In this document: positions 33,371 through 44,289 of the stretch, in pieces
Position numbering within the stretch: the stretch's first letter is position 1
Layout: every line of letters starts with the position of its first letter
NCBI GenBank assembly: GCA_946894095.1
Contig: OX335641.1
Coordinates: 8,636,501 to 8,700,500, forward strand
Direction: 5' to 3'
DNA: 64,000 nt
Source of the DNA: Incurvaria masculella
Lineage: Eukaryota > Arthropoda > Insecta > Lepidoptera > Incurvariidae
Translations under genes and position numbers: made by a program
Notes under the pieces: model-generated
What the model was told of the DNA's origin: nothing
The model's database searches: none
What the model saw: the letters and a program-made list of their open reading frames with translations, nothing else

Positions 33371-33454
33371 AAGGTATTTGGCGATATAGTGATATAAAAA
33401 TATTTCACCTATAAAATTCTAGGTTCCATGCACTGAAGAGAAAGCAAGGAGAAG

Positions 33455-33560
33455 TGGCATGCGGTTGATATCGTGTCTCCGCTGTATGGTCAAAATTTCC
33501 ATATAATTGTATGGAAATCCGGCGACTCATGGTATGCCACGCAGTCGAAACATCAATGGT
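33455..33560 (+). repeat. Dispersed repeat, inverted partner of 34165-34285
   Basis: GTGTCTCCGCTGTATGGTCA, CCATATAATTGTATGG, AATCCGGCGACTC and GTATGCCACGCAGTCGAAAC recur in reverse complement at 34165-34285. The translated similarity (SPLYGQ...HIIVWKSG...YATQSKH) is also visible, but differences are spread over all codon positions, so coding is uncertain. Confidence 0.6.
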
Positions 33561-34164
33561 TCGTTCACCAACGAATTAAAATATGTTTTCTAACTTGCAA
33601 ACATTTCAATTTTTTTATTGAATTGTTATTGAATATTTATTTTAAAAAAACCGTTTATAAATGGATAACATAGTGCTATGTTACTATAATGTAACAAAGC
33701 AAACAATGCTGCTGTTCGATCAATTAGATTACATTCGAAGCTTCGATCTTCGGACCTTTCGACTCTTTGGACCATACCTCCGTTAACACCCATAATTTTC
33801 TTAAAATAAAACGACTTCAGAGGGTATTGTAACTATAGTAGTCTATTACAGATGTCTGGAAAGCAGGTGCCAACGCTGCAGAATTCACTGATAATATTAT
33901 TTCAAATAAGAGTTAACAAATTATTTCTTACCACAGTACAAAAGCAGTTACCGTTCCACCGCCTCGCTCCAGTGGATAGACACCATAGATAAAAAGGAAG
34001 CAGATGTGCCATCTAGCGCGCTTACTATGAGACCCGCTGTCTCCAATTTTCAAACACTACCAACCGTACTTTGACGTACATGTTACATGCAAACATAGAC
34101 GCAGACGTTTTGGAGTGTTTATGTGGGTGGGGAACTAACTTGACGAATGCTTTCTTAGAGCACA
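33561..34164. other. Spacer between the two inverted repeats
   Basis: No recognised gene. The part from about 33950 to 34160 is less AT-rich (CCGCCTCGCTCCAGTGGATA, ATCTAGCGCGCTTACTATGA) and could belong to the same unknown element as the repeat. Confidence 0.4.
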
Positions 34165-34285
34165 TTCGCACGCGGTGGCGGTGTTTCAACTGTGTGGCAT
34201 ACAACGCGACGCCGGATTCTCTTACAATTATATGGTCACTTTGACCGTACGGCGGAGACGCGAAATCGAGCACGTGCCGCTTATC
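34165..34285 (-). repeat. Dispersed repeat, inverted partner of 33455-33560
   Basis: The reverse complement carries CGCGTCTCCGCCGTACGGTC, CCATATAATTGTAAGAG, AATCCGGCGTCGC and GTATGCCACACAGTTGAAAC. An 82-codon minus frame covers it (SPPYGQSDHIIVRESG..., then YATQLKH), and the same peptide-level pattern is seen in the partner. Either a coding module or a transposon arm. Confidence 0.6.
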
Positions 34286-34599
34286 CTTCCTTGCTCTTCA
34301 GTGATATACACCCACAGCCACTTCACTCAACTTGCACGAAACGTGGAGCTAGCTCCGACTTCTCAAAATGTCTATACCCATCCTTGAAGCATTTTCACAC
34401 ATCGGTGGTCTCTATTCGAAAAATAATAATCTTTTCGAATAGAAATCGATGATAAGAAAGTATTAGATTTGTAATATATTTGTATAAAGCGATTGAACTT
34501 TTCTTAGATTAATATTTTAAATTCAAAATTTTTGTGTTTTCCTGATTTCATTAATGACGTTTGTTTAATGTTACTGAAGGTTGATATCTCATACCTACA

Positions 34600-34765
34600 T
34601 ACCCTGATGACATTCGCCTAACACACCGCATTCCCTTAGGAATTAGGTGTAATGCTAGTACATTCCCAGCAAGAGCACGGCTACATTGAATGGCAGGGTC
34701 TCTGTTTATCCACTGTGATGGTACCGACGCAGATGGGCTTAACCCTACCACTTAGTAGGCTAGTT
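34600..34765 (-). repeat. SINE body fragment
   Basis: Plus strand shows CTAACACACCGCATTCCCTT, AGAGCACGGCTACATTGAAT, GATGGTACCGACGCAGATGG and CCCTACCACTTAGTAGG, the reverse of the SINE 3' half. Confidence 0.7.
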
Positions 34766-34935
34766 CACACTCGTGAACTTGTTGGAAACAAAGTAATGCA
34801 CAACGTTGGTAACATAAATCCATTTGGCTAACTCCAGGACGAACCAACTATGAATTGGAATAACAACATTAAATTCGAATTAATACTTGCTGCGTACTAC
34901 TAAAATATATCTATATAATATATCTATATAATATA

Positions 34936-35319
34936 GTCAGCCTCAGTGGCCCAGTGGCGCGACACTTCGGCGATCGCTCTCCGAAGTTAAGCAACGCTGG
35001 GTCCGGTCTGGTCTTGGATGGGTGACCATTCGACCGTTGAGAGAGGCTGGCCGTGGTTCGGATTCCACGTTAAGCTGTAGGTCCCCTTCCTTACTTACTA
35101 GGTGGTAGGGTTTATCCCGCCCGGGTTGGTACCATCGCATTGGATGAACGATGGTCGAAGCGGCAATGAAAATTGTCCGTGTTTTCCATCCAGTTCAATG
35201 TAGCCGTGCAATATAAGGAAGGTCCTGGCATGGCACCTAGTTCCCATGTGGTGTGTTGGGCTAATACCATGACAGAACGTGTGGTATTAGCCATCCATGT
35301 CCAGTCACATAAAAAAAAA
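34936..35319 (+). mobile_element. 5S-rRNA-headed SINE, full-length reference copy (384 bp)
   Basis: After GTCAGCCTCAGTGGCCCAGT comes a 5S rRNA-like region (34981-35027): CCGAAGTTAAGCAACGCTGG, GGTCTGGTCTTGGATGGGTG then ACC. These match the 5S gene internal promoter, box A (GAAGTTAAGCAAC), intermediate element and box C (TTGGATGGGTGACC). The remainder (GGTTCGGATTCCACG, TAGGTCCCCTTCC, GGTGGTAGGGTTTATCCCGC, CCGGGTTGGTACCATCGCAT, AGTTCAATGTAGCCGTGC, GGAAGGTCCTGGCATGGCAC, TTAGCCATCCATGTCCAGTC, A run) is the same body as the tRNA-headed SINE at 24667. The promoter similarity predicts Pol III transcription. It is not a functional 5S gene: the ends needed for 5S helix I are absent. Confidence 0.9.
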
Positions 35320-35375
35320 TATATATATTTTTTTTTTTATTTTACGATTTTTATCCATCGCCCCAGTTTTTATGG

Positions 35376-35640
35376 AACTGGGCATGGATGATTTATAACT
35401 TAACCTAAAATGTTGTCATGATATTAACTCAACGCAGCCACATGGGAACTTGGTGTAACGCCAGGACCTTTCATTGTATTGCTCAGCTACATTGAACTGG
35501 ATGAGAAAAACAGAAAATTTTAACTGAAGATTCGACCGATTCGATATTTCATTCAATGCGACGATATCAACTCAAGCAGGAAAAACACTACCACCTAGTG
35601 AGTTCCGGACCTACAGCTTTACACAGAATCCATAGAATAT
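35376..35640 (-). repeat. SINE body, diverged
   Basis: Plus strand: ACTGGGCATGGATGATTTAT, ATGATATTAACTCAACG, CGCCAGGACCTTTCATTG, CTCAGCTACATTGAACTGGA, ACTACCACCTAGTGAG, GGACCTACAGCTTTACAC. All are reverse SINE blocks in the right order; the head is missing. Confidence 0.7.
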
Positions 35641-37342
35641 ATGGAGCAATACGAAAACAAACCTGACCCTGACAACACAAACAAGACTAAAACGCACAGT
35701 AGACAGACCCAAAACGCAACCTGTTTGCAGCGAACTTGAGGAAAAGGGTTCCATTTTTGCGTTCCACTGTTGTGAAAGTCCGTAGCTTCAGAACGATTTT
35801 TTTGTCCAGTTGTCTAATATAATACCAATATTTTATTCTCGTTGCAAGAAAATTTAAATTTATTTTTAAGTATTAATAGAACAAAAGGAAACAGTGCATT
35901 CAAATTTGCACAACAGAACATTGAACATCAACAGAAAATTTGAACATCAAAACTTCCGTAAATATCCTATTATTGCTACCTTATGTGAAGAATATCCTGC
36001 ATTTTGTGCAAACCCCTAGTTTTTTAAGAATAGATGGCGTTTGACGTAAATGCGTAAAACATAATTTTGACGGTGGAATTGAACAAGAGGGCGTGGTGGA
36101 CCGCTAGCAACTAGACGGCATTCGACTCGAATTTCAGTTAAAAATGTAAATAATTTGATCGTTGTTTTCATCATAGTTATCATAAAATAGGCTATCGTTT
36201 CAATCAGCTTTAATTGCGATGGCATTAGCTTAAAGCTGGTTTAATTATATCAATTCCAAGCCCTCGTGGTTCCTCCGTTTTTAATCAAAGAAAGAGGTGA
36301 AGACATACGGTATTTGATGCCGGAAACCTAGAACCCAAGGCTAAGGTATCAATTGGTTAAAAATCATGTTTTAGTGTTTTCCTTTACGAGTGGAACGCAC
36401 TTCGGAAGAATGTAGCCCATTTCCGTTTGGACATGGAAAATATTCTTTTTTTAAACTGATCACGATCTTGAAGCGATTACGGCAAGTTGACTTCTTATGA
36501 ATACTTAGATTGGTTTTAGGATAGGTGGTAGGCTTTGACCAATTTATCTTAAAAAAACATCGCTCAACTAGATCTTAGGCAATTTTCGATATAACATGTA
36601 ACAAGTTTGAGTGCAAAAGGATTGCCTTAGAATGTTTAACGACATTTTTGTAATGCCACCTCAGGCCTAGTTTTTAAGACTAAATAATGTCTAGTATCTT
36701 TTCTTATATTCGTTTATTTTCCTCCATTAGGGTACACACTGTTGGATTCGTATTTTTTATATTAAAATAATATTAAGTTCCGTTATTTTATATTCAAGGA
36801 AGCCACACAATTAAAACACAAAATTGTTTGATAAATCGATTATCAATGTTTGGCAAGTTTGCCTTTCCAATTATTGAATCTTCCCACAATATAAATAAAT
36901 GCAAATGATTGGCAGAAAGTTGTTGTTACGAAACCTGAATAATGATGAAGTACTGGAAAATGTGATACAAATTGAAAGCCAAAGAAATAAAATCTAGTTG
37001 GTCAGTCTTATAAATCGTGGATTTTCAGCAACAAAATTATGCAATACATTTAAGAACATACAAATTTAAATAATTAAATTTTAAATTAACTCAATTCTTC
37101 TGGCTGATTTTATAAAAAATATCTCAAATAGATCATGAAATGATCCAAAATTTTCAAAAAATTAAAGTTAAAAATATATACAATATCAAAAAAAATTGTA
37201 CCATTTATCTGGCCTTGAAAAAATATTTTTAAAATACATCAAATTAATCGAATCACAAAATGTGAAACATATTTTGGTTAACAATGGGTTTCCTTGGCAC
37301 GTAATACGTGACGAGTTTTATTGAATATTCATGTATTAACAA
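35641..37342. other. AT-rich spacer, no gene seen
   Basis: No supported gene or repeat. Confidence 0.5.
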
Positions 37343-37480
37343 CTAGCTGAGGTACCCGGCCCCGCTAGGGTCATCGACGTTTTTTTCTGAATTATTTCCT
37401 GGACAAAAAGTAACCCAAAGAGCTGGTTCAAAATGCTAGTCCAGGGCAATGTATCCAAATACCAAAGTTAATCGAAATCG
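37343..37480 (-). mobile_element. Helitron 3' part (minus strand)
   Basis: Read on the minus strand the segment ends ACCCTAGCGGGGCCGGGT then ACCTCAGCTAG with a host T beyond. That is a short GC-rich hairpin about 8 nt before a CTAG terminus, as Helitrons have. The internal GAATTATTTCCTGGA block is shared with the short Helitron at 51425-51695. The 5' TC end was not found. Confidence 0.6.
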
Positions 37481-37655
37481 TTTGAGCATATATATGGCAT
37501 TATTTAATAAGATAGGTAGATCCAAACATTCCCATTTAGAGCTTCGTAAATACTTGGTAGAGTTTTTCCAAAATATTAAATATTTAAAAATAAATAAAAG
37601 CATGTGCCGCCAGAACCTTCCTGCACTTAAATTAAAATGGATAGAAAGCCAATAC

Positions 37656-37790
37656 AGGCGGGACTAATCCTACCACCTAGTAAGTAAGTAACGAAGGGGA
37701 CCTAAAGTTGTGGAGTGTGCGTGGAATCCAAACCACAGCCACCCTCAATATCGAAAACGGTTACCCAGCCTGAACCTGACTGCGCCCAGA
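37656..37790 (-). repeat. 5S-headed SINE fragment
   Basis: Plus strand: GGCGGGACTAATCCTACCAC, GAAGGGGACCTAAAG, GTGGAATCCAAACCACAGCC, then ACGGTTACCCAGCCTGAACC (reverse of the 5S C box region). Order matches the 5S head and neighbouring body. Confidence 0.65.
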
Positions 37791-38640
37791 GATGATACAG
37801 GTTAATAAAATACGCATTTTGGAAGTTTAAAGAATTTAACGTTTACTACTCACTTCTCTGGTAACTAAGCGTTATATTATGTAGCCAATATTTTTTTAGT
37901 AGAGTGAGTCTTAAAGTAGATATAAACCTCATTTAAATCTGTTAATTGGTTCTCAATAAATACGCATTTTATCCCACTGGTCACACCTATGGCAAATTAG
38001 CGTGATGCTAAGTAGTCCTAACGTTGCGGGAAATATCAAGCCATACTTCAGTCCAATTAGCATCGAAATCGTATAAGTGGTAGCAAAAGCCTAAATGTGA
38101 TACAGGGCGCGCCGAGCACCCCGGTTTGTATAACAGCCACATCTTAGCGTAAGCGGACCTTTATCAAATTCGGATGGTGGGTTTAAGAGTTATGAAGCAA
38201 CATACATACATGCACACATAAGTCAACAGAAGGTTTTATTATTCTACATCAGTCAATCGCATCAAATTAATGCAATCAATACAAGCAAGCAAAGGCTAAA
38301 TGGTCGTTGTTATCCTGTTACTAGAGTATCATAAGAAAATATGATGAGATCTTCAAGCTATATGTAGCATGTACCCGCAAGGTATGTATGCTTGCATTTA
38401 ACCTTGGTATCGAGAGCAACCCGTGCCCTTATTGTTATGCAAAACACCGGTTTGCAATTTATGCTGCCTGTTCTATATTTTAGTATAGTAGATCTCGGTA
38501 GAGATCAAGACATTTGCTCGTCCTTGATTAATTATGAGCATGCTTGTGAAGATTTCAAATTAAAGTAAAAAGGAAGGTAATTTGGTTTCAGCGTCAATCT
38601 AATCTTCGAAGATGAAAACAAATGTTATCGGGCTCCGCTT
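37791..38640. other. Spacer, no gene seen
   Basis: A CGGACCTTTATCAAATTCGG patch near 38150 and a CGCGCCGAGCACCCCGGTTT patch near 38107 may belong to the flanking Helitron relics; no gene. Confidence 0.4.
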
Positions 38641-38715
38641 GGATGAATAAACCGGATTTCGTTTTGGATCGTCCAAAACGAAATCTGCCCGAGCGGAACT
38701 GGGTACCTCAGCTAG
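38641..38715 (+). mobile_element. Helitron 3' end (plus strand) with perfect hairpin
   Basis: Ends CCCGAGCGGAACTGGGTACC then TCAGCTAG at 38712-38715, with host T at 38716. The terminal GGGTACCTCAGCTAG is identical to the minus-strand end at 37343, so both are one family facing opposite ways. A perfect 14-bp stem with 3-nt loop (GATTTCGTTTTGGA, TCG, and complement, 38655-38685) lies just inside. Confidence 0.65.
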
Positions 38716-39699
38716 TATTTAAATAAATATTTTTTACACAAACATAATATAACGGTACTTCTCAGGAAGGGTAGGGCGAATCACAAATCACATAAAATTA
38801 TCATCATCAAAATCGTCATCGATTCACAAATGTTTTCTCACAGTTTCCAGAGAATTTGCAAAAACAAGCAATCAACATAGAATATCCATTTTCACATATC
38901 ACCTGTCCAACGCAAAGGTACAAAGGGTTGAATCTTCACATGCGAAGGCAATGCAAATTTTTGCCAAATTTGAATACTTTACGGTCAATTTGACTGCGGC
39001 GTCAACAAACGGATTGAAAATCACACGATTCGATGGGTGTCTAAGAGCTTCCAAATGATAAAAATATTCCAATTTGGTTGATTTATTCAGCAACCATTGT
39101 ATTGGTTAATTATGGCCAATTTACGACTTTTGTTGAGGAATTTCTTATTTGCACTTCTTAGTTTTTTTTATAACATTTGCATGCAAAAAGCAATTGTTCT
39201 TTTTTAGGTTTTTTGTATGTTACTATATCCAAGTAATATCTACCAACATAAATATAAATAATATATGCATATTATGGGATATTTTTGTATAAACGACGCC
39301 TTGCAATATTAATATTACGTGATCTTACTCGAAGTAACCATAATATTAATAACGATTAGCCTACATATTATGTGCAAGATACGATAATGTATGATATGAT
39401 TTTGTATAATATGATTTGTATGCGTGCGCTAACGCATTGAATCAACAATATTGATGTAGATCCTGGCAGATCATCACAGAGAAGATCAATAGAATCGATG
39501 TGTACTTTATGCTCGTAATCCGGACTTCCTAGTTCCTAAAAAAATCCGATATTTTTTACGTATTCTTTAGAGCTCTAAAAAATATCTTAACCTCTCTATC
39601 TTATATCTTCTAATTTAATAATTTCAAATTATTTATACATCATTAAGAATTTTAAGAAAGATGACAAAAAGCTATCATGGATAAGGTATATTTCGTAAT
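38716..39699. other. AT-rich spacer, no gene seen
   Basis: No supported gene or repeat. Confidence 0.5.
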
Positions 39700-40110
39700 A
39701 CTATTGAGTAGAGATGATGAGAAGTAGAGGACTTGCCTCTTATGTGTGAGTTCAAATCCTCGTCCCTGTCGTGTACCACTTTCTTTCTATTTCTAAGTTG
39801 GATAAGTACATTTCGTTACGAATATCAGCTGTTTCATAATTCGGAACCCATATACAACTGTAGGTCCCTTTCCTTACTAGGTTGTAGTAATAAGCCCGCC
39901 CGAGTTGGTGCCACCGTATTGGATGAAGCTATGGTTGAAGCGGCAACGAAACATTTTTCGTGTTTTCTGTCCAGTTCAATGTAGCCGTGGTTATAAACGA
40001 AAGGTGCATGGCACCTAATTCCTTTGATCATGTGGTGTATTGGGCTTAAATCATAACGGAATTTGTGTGGTATTAGCCACCAACCATGTCAGGTTCCAAG
40101 AATAAAAAAA
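39700..40110 (+). mobile_element. tRNA-headed SINE, diverged
   Basis: GTTCAAATCCTCGTCCC gives the B box; CCACTTTCTTTCTATTTCTA, GTACATTTCGTTACGAATAT, TAGGTCCCTTTCCTTACTAG, AGCCCGCCCGAGTTGGTGCC, AGTTCAATGTAGCCGTGG and TGGTATTAGCCACC follow in order, ending in AATAAAAAAAT. The A-box part is diverged (around 39710-39735). Confidence 0.8.
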
Positions 40111-41332
40111 TACCATAACCGTAAAAAAAAGGTGTTAGCCCTAGACAAATGATGTTTACTTAGAACAAGTAAGAGAACGAGTTATTTTCTACCAAATGTA
40201 CTGTTGAAGCACAAATACTAAAAATAAAATAACAACAATAAAACAGAAATGGTGGACAAATTATGATAAAAACATTTTCGTCGATCGATTTGAAGCCCTA
40301 AATAAAATTTAATTCGACGACGTTCTTGTCGGTTATTTATCAATACCTGATGCCACTATTATGGCGATCCAACCTCTTGCAATCTTCTTCTTACCGACTA
40401 CCCCCAACAGCGTCTTCTCAGAAAATAAAAACTCAGAACAATAAAAAAAAAATGCAATTTAAAATGAAAACACCATGGAATTGTTGAGTTCGTGTGGCTT
40501 TTCCTTGTGCTTCAGCAGTCACATGCAAACAAGTGCATGTGAGTGTGAGTTTTTTTTATCGTATTTCGTATTTTACTTTTTTATGATTTATTTAATTTAC
40601 GCACATTACGCATGCATGATTAGTTCAGAGCACACACTCTGTCCCGCGGAATAGTCCAACCCTTTCAAAACCAACATCCTTTTACCATAGCTAATGAACC
40701 TTACAAAGATACATGTCATTTAACACCATCGTTCCGATCCCAAATCTACACACTAAACAGAATCGTTTTCATCCTTATTGCGTACGTGTTAAAGTTCAGT
40801 TTTGAATGTGGACAAGTAGTGTTTCTACGTTTTGTTGCATTGACTATGGAAGGTAATCGATCAATAACGGGCGTATTGAAATCAATCGCAGGTGTTCAAG
40901 TGACTTTTTGGTGTAACTAAACGCGGCTTTGTGAGTGCAGCGAGTCCATTGTCATCTCGGTCGTGTGATGGTGCCTGTGTAATATAGTCAATTTCATTTG
41001 CATTTGTCTGGGTAATATTTGAAAATAAGTCATTTCTGAAATAAAAAGAAATTGAATTTTTTTTTCTTTTAATTTTTTTTTTTTAAAAAGGAACTGGCAA
41101 GAAACATAAAAGTATTTTTAAGATAATTGTTTTAAAAACAACTGGCCAAATGTTGAGTATTTCAAAGATTTATCGATGAATGTGCAGTCTTCGAAAGAAA
41201 ACATAAAAGTAAATCCAATAACTTATATGGAAGTACTAAGTGGAATTGTTTTGAAATACATTTTGAAAGTCGACAACGCCGGATTTGGGGGTGCCTTTTT
41301 TTATTCGTACGGCCATAAACCAAACTTAGTTA
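40111..41332. other. AT-rich spacer; uncharacterised GC-richer patch
   Basis: Around 40790-40980 the sequence is less AT-rich (AAACGCGGCTTTGTGAGTGC, CATCTCGGTCGTGTGATGG). It could be a promoter, 5' exon or old repeat, but no frame or motif decides this. Confidence 0.4.
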
Positions 41333-41701
41333 TTTTTAACCGACTTCAAAAAAGGAGGAGGTTATCAATTCGTCTGTATGTTTTTTTTTTTTTTGTTTTT
41401 TTTTTTTTTATGTTTGTTACCTCATAACTTTTGCCTGGGTGAACCGATTTTGATGATTATTTTTTTAAATGATAGCTAGTGCTTCCCAAGTGGTCCCATT
41501 TTAATTTGGTTAAGTTCTGACAATGATATCCATGAGAAAATCATAAAAATCTTAAATTTGTATTAAGATGTGCGCGACAAATCGACGAATAACTCAATAT
41601 AACGCCAACCGATTTCAGTGATTCTTTTTTTATTGGAAAGGACGTGTACAAATTAGTAAATTTACTTCAGATTCACTAAAAATAAACAAATAAAAAAACA
41701 A

Positions 41702-41971
41702 ATTTAACAAAAAAAATAACCGACTTCAAGGAAAAAGCACTAAAAAGTAAAAAATAATTTTCATTTTTGTAGTTACGATTTGTTATTTTTTGAGTCGGTG
41801 TCAGCCAAGGTTAGGTTAGGTTAGGTTAGGTTAGGTTTTCTTGATTGGCTCAGCGCGTGCCCGGCTGACGCCGACTCAAAAAATAACAAATCGTAACTAC
41901 AAAAATGAAAATTATTTTTTACTTTTTATTGCTTTTTCCTTGAAGTCGGTTATTTTTTTTGTTAAATTTGT
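41702..41971. repeat. Palindrome 1 with (TTAGG)5 in the loop
   Basis: Arms of about 105 bp: AACCGACTTCAAGGAAAAAG, TTACGATTTGTTATTTTTTG then AGTCGG, and the complementary right arm. The central loop holds AAGG followed by five TTAGG units (41811-41835), then CTTGATTGGCTCAGCGCGTG. TTAGG is the insect telomere repeat. Confidence 0.85.
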
Positions 41972-42289
41972 TTTTTTTTGTTAAAAATAATGTACAAACA
42001 AAATTTGTTATGACATGCTTATGCCTAAATGCAGTTCAAATTAATTTATAAAGGCTAGAAGTTCAAATCAATCAATACGAAAAAATCAATTAAAACTTCT
42101 AACCCTTATAACTTCATTCGGACTGAGTTTAGGCAAACAAGTCGTAGCAAATTTGGTTTTTAACCATATTCTTAACAAAAATAATTAAGTTCGGTTGAAG
42201 GCCGCGCAAACAAAAAAAACCTTGATAAAAAGGCACCAATTTCATAAAAGTGCATACATGCGTACATACGTTCCAGGACGCCAGTAGGC

Positions 42290-42530
42290 AGATACTATAG
42301 AGCTCGATCACAGCATACTTATTTTGCTTTCTCTGCAGACGAATATTTTCATACATGCTCTACGATTTCGTGGGCTCATTACAAATGACTTCGGAAATAT
42401 GGTCTTAGTACGTTCTACTAGGCCAGCCGGGCTATATAATAACTTATTTCCGCTCACTGTAACTTTGAAAATATATTTCGTCATTCATTAACCACTAATT
42501 GATCCACGTATATAAATTCCCTTCCCCAGC
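42290..42530 (-). pseudogene. LINE ORF2 C-terminal remnant, heavily decayed
   Basis: The minus strand gives, in pieces, MTKYIFKVTVSG, AGLVERTKT and SPRNRRACMKIFVC. These align with the MTKQIFRAEVRG, GWPSRTYRDQ and STRNHRAFKKICM of the remnant at 22183-22535. Several frameshifts. It lies in the spacer of the 2.1-kb inverted structure. Confidence 0.6.
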
Positions 42531-42854
42531 TTCATTAATATCACAAGAATCTTTTATCGTACGAAAGATAAGAAAATGTATTACTGTAAAAAAAAGTTTT
42601 CAGGATTTTCATCGGAAGAAATACGTTTAAAACCCAGGCCGAGTACCTACAGCACCGCGAGTGTGTTTGGCTGCAATATTCATTAAATGTGGCTTAGTAA
42701 CGCTGCCACTATTAATTCGAGCCAAAGTGAACGCGAATGCATCGCTGCATTGTGCTAAGGTTTCGCCCTGCCCCTGATGTGAATGCATTAAATTTCAGCC
42801 TTCAGGGTTGCGCAAAATCTGTTGTAGAAAGGTTGGTGCTATTATGAAAAAAAA

Positions 42855-43111
42855 ATTAACAATAAAAATAACCGACTTCAAAGAAAAAGCACTAAAAAGT
42901 AAAAAATAATTTCCATTTTTGTAGTTACGATTTCTGTTATTTTTTGAGTCGGCGTCAGCCGGGCACGCGCTGCGCCAATCAAGATAACCTAACCTAACCT
43001 AACCTTGGCTGACACCGACTCAAAAAATAACAGAAATCGTAACTACAAAAATGGAAATTATTTTTTACTTTTTAGTGCTTTTTCTTTGAAGTCGGTTATT
43101 TTTTTTGTTAA
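42855..43111. repeat. Palindrome 2 with TTAGG units in the loop
   Basis: Same arms as palindrome 1 in inverted overall orientation (ATAACCGACTTCAAAGAAAA, ACGATTTCTGTTATTTTTTG). The loop holds (CCTAA) units at 42985-43004, about 3.6 copies against five in palindrome 1, with the same GCACGCGCTG segment beside them. Confidence 0.85.
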
Positions 43112-43474
43112 TATTTTTTATTTGTTTATTTTTAGTGAATCTGAAGTACACTTACTAATTTGTACACGTCCTTTCCAATAAAAAAAGAATCACCGAAATC
43201 GGTTGGCGTTATATTGAGTTATTCGTCCATTTGTCGCGCACATCTTAATACAAATTTAAGACTTCTATGATTTTCTCATGGATATCATTGTCAGAACTTA
43301 ACCAAATTAAAATGGGACCACTTGGGAAGCACTAACTATCATTTAAAAAAATAATCATCAAAATCGGTTCACCCAGGCAAAAGTTATGAGGTAACAAACA
43401 TAAAAAAAAAACAAAAAAAAAAAACATACAGACGAATTGATAACCTCCTCCTTTTTTGAAGTCGGTTAAAAATA

Positions 43475-44289
43475 TATTCTTGCTAATATTAATACGATTT
43501 TAGTCTGCTGAGTGTGTTTAAGCTAATATGAATAATATTTGGCTTACTACAGTTTTATTTCGCGATAATTTTGGGCGAGGTACACGACCCATATATTTTT
43601 TGTCATTGTTTAACCATCAATGAAAACATTAATCGAATTATTAAAAAAATAATTACATTTTCCATTTCATAATATATGTGCTAGTTATTTTTTAAGTTTA
43701 GTACAATAAAATTACTGGTTTTTTGTATTATTTACACAATTAAAGATGAAATTATTAATTATGATAGATCTAATAAAATAAGGTTGCCAACCCTAAATAT
43801 ATTGCACTATCCCTATTGTTCCTTCACTGTCAGAGCTATGCCATGATTAATTGCATCTATGAAGCCAGTGTAATTTTCACCAACAGTCCGATAGCATCGC
43901 TGAAAAATGCAGCGGCATTGCCGCTATAGGGCTCGGGCGGAAATTTTAATTTAATTAAAATGTTAATATAGTTGGAAGGCTGCGGTATAATATTTTTACC
44001 TCTCTCGGGATAAAGGATTTTTCTTGAAGTTCCGAAGTCCCAAGTTTTCTGGAAATGTCAAGGCCATGTTAACATTTTTTCAGAATTAGAAAAATCGTGT
44101 ACGTTGAAGGAATTTTAATACTTTCATCCGCCGTGCTGTTGGATATTTTAACGCACGATATTCTGATCCATTTTCATCTTTGTCATGTATCATCTCGTCA
44201 TTTACAATTATGAGAATAATCCAGCTAGAATATAGCATAAACATAATATAATAATAATAATTTATTTATGAGCACGTTTATTGAATTTT
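43475..44289. other. AT-rich spacer, no gene seen
   Basis: No supported gene or repeat. Confidence 0.5.

Larger units (their letters stand above)
41333..43474. mobile_element. 2.1-kb inverted structure, ~640-bp arms each with a palindrome
   Basis: The left arm begins TTTTTAACCGACTTCAAAAA then AGGAGGAGG, and the right arm ends with the exact reverse. The arms match almost base for base over about 640 bp (for example CCTCATAACTTTTGCCTGGG, TTGGTTAAGTTCTGACAATG, GTGTACAAATTAGTAA). Differences are few and dispersed, so the two are recent duplicates. Each arm ends in a ~260-bp palindrome. The 870-bp middle (41976-42850) is unrelated and holds a LINE remnant. It may be one foldback element with long arms or two copies of a ~640-bp element inserted head-on. 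ACCGACTTCAA recurs at the outer ends and at the palindrome ends. Non-coding. Confidence 0.85.

Noticed and set aside
34973..35027. Possible functional 5S rRNA gene
   Set aside because: Only the internal promoter region matches; the 5' and 3' strands needed for 5S helix I are missing and it is joined to a SINE body.
41811..41835. True telomere or interstitial telomeric junction
   Set aside because: Only five TTAGG units, located in the loop of a transposon-like palindrome and mirrored in a sister copy; not a telomere.
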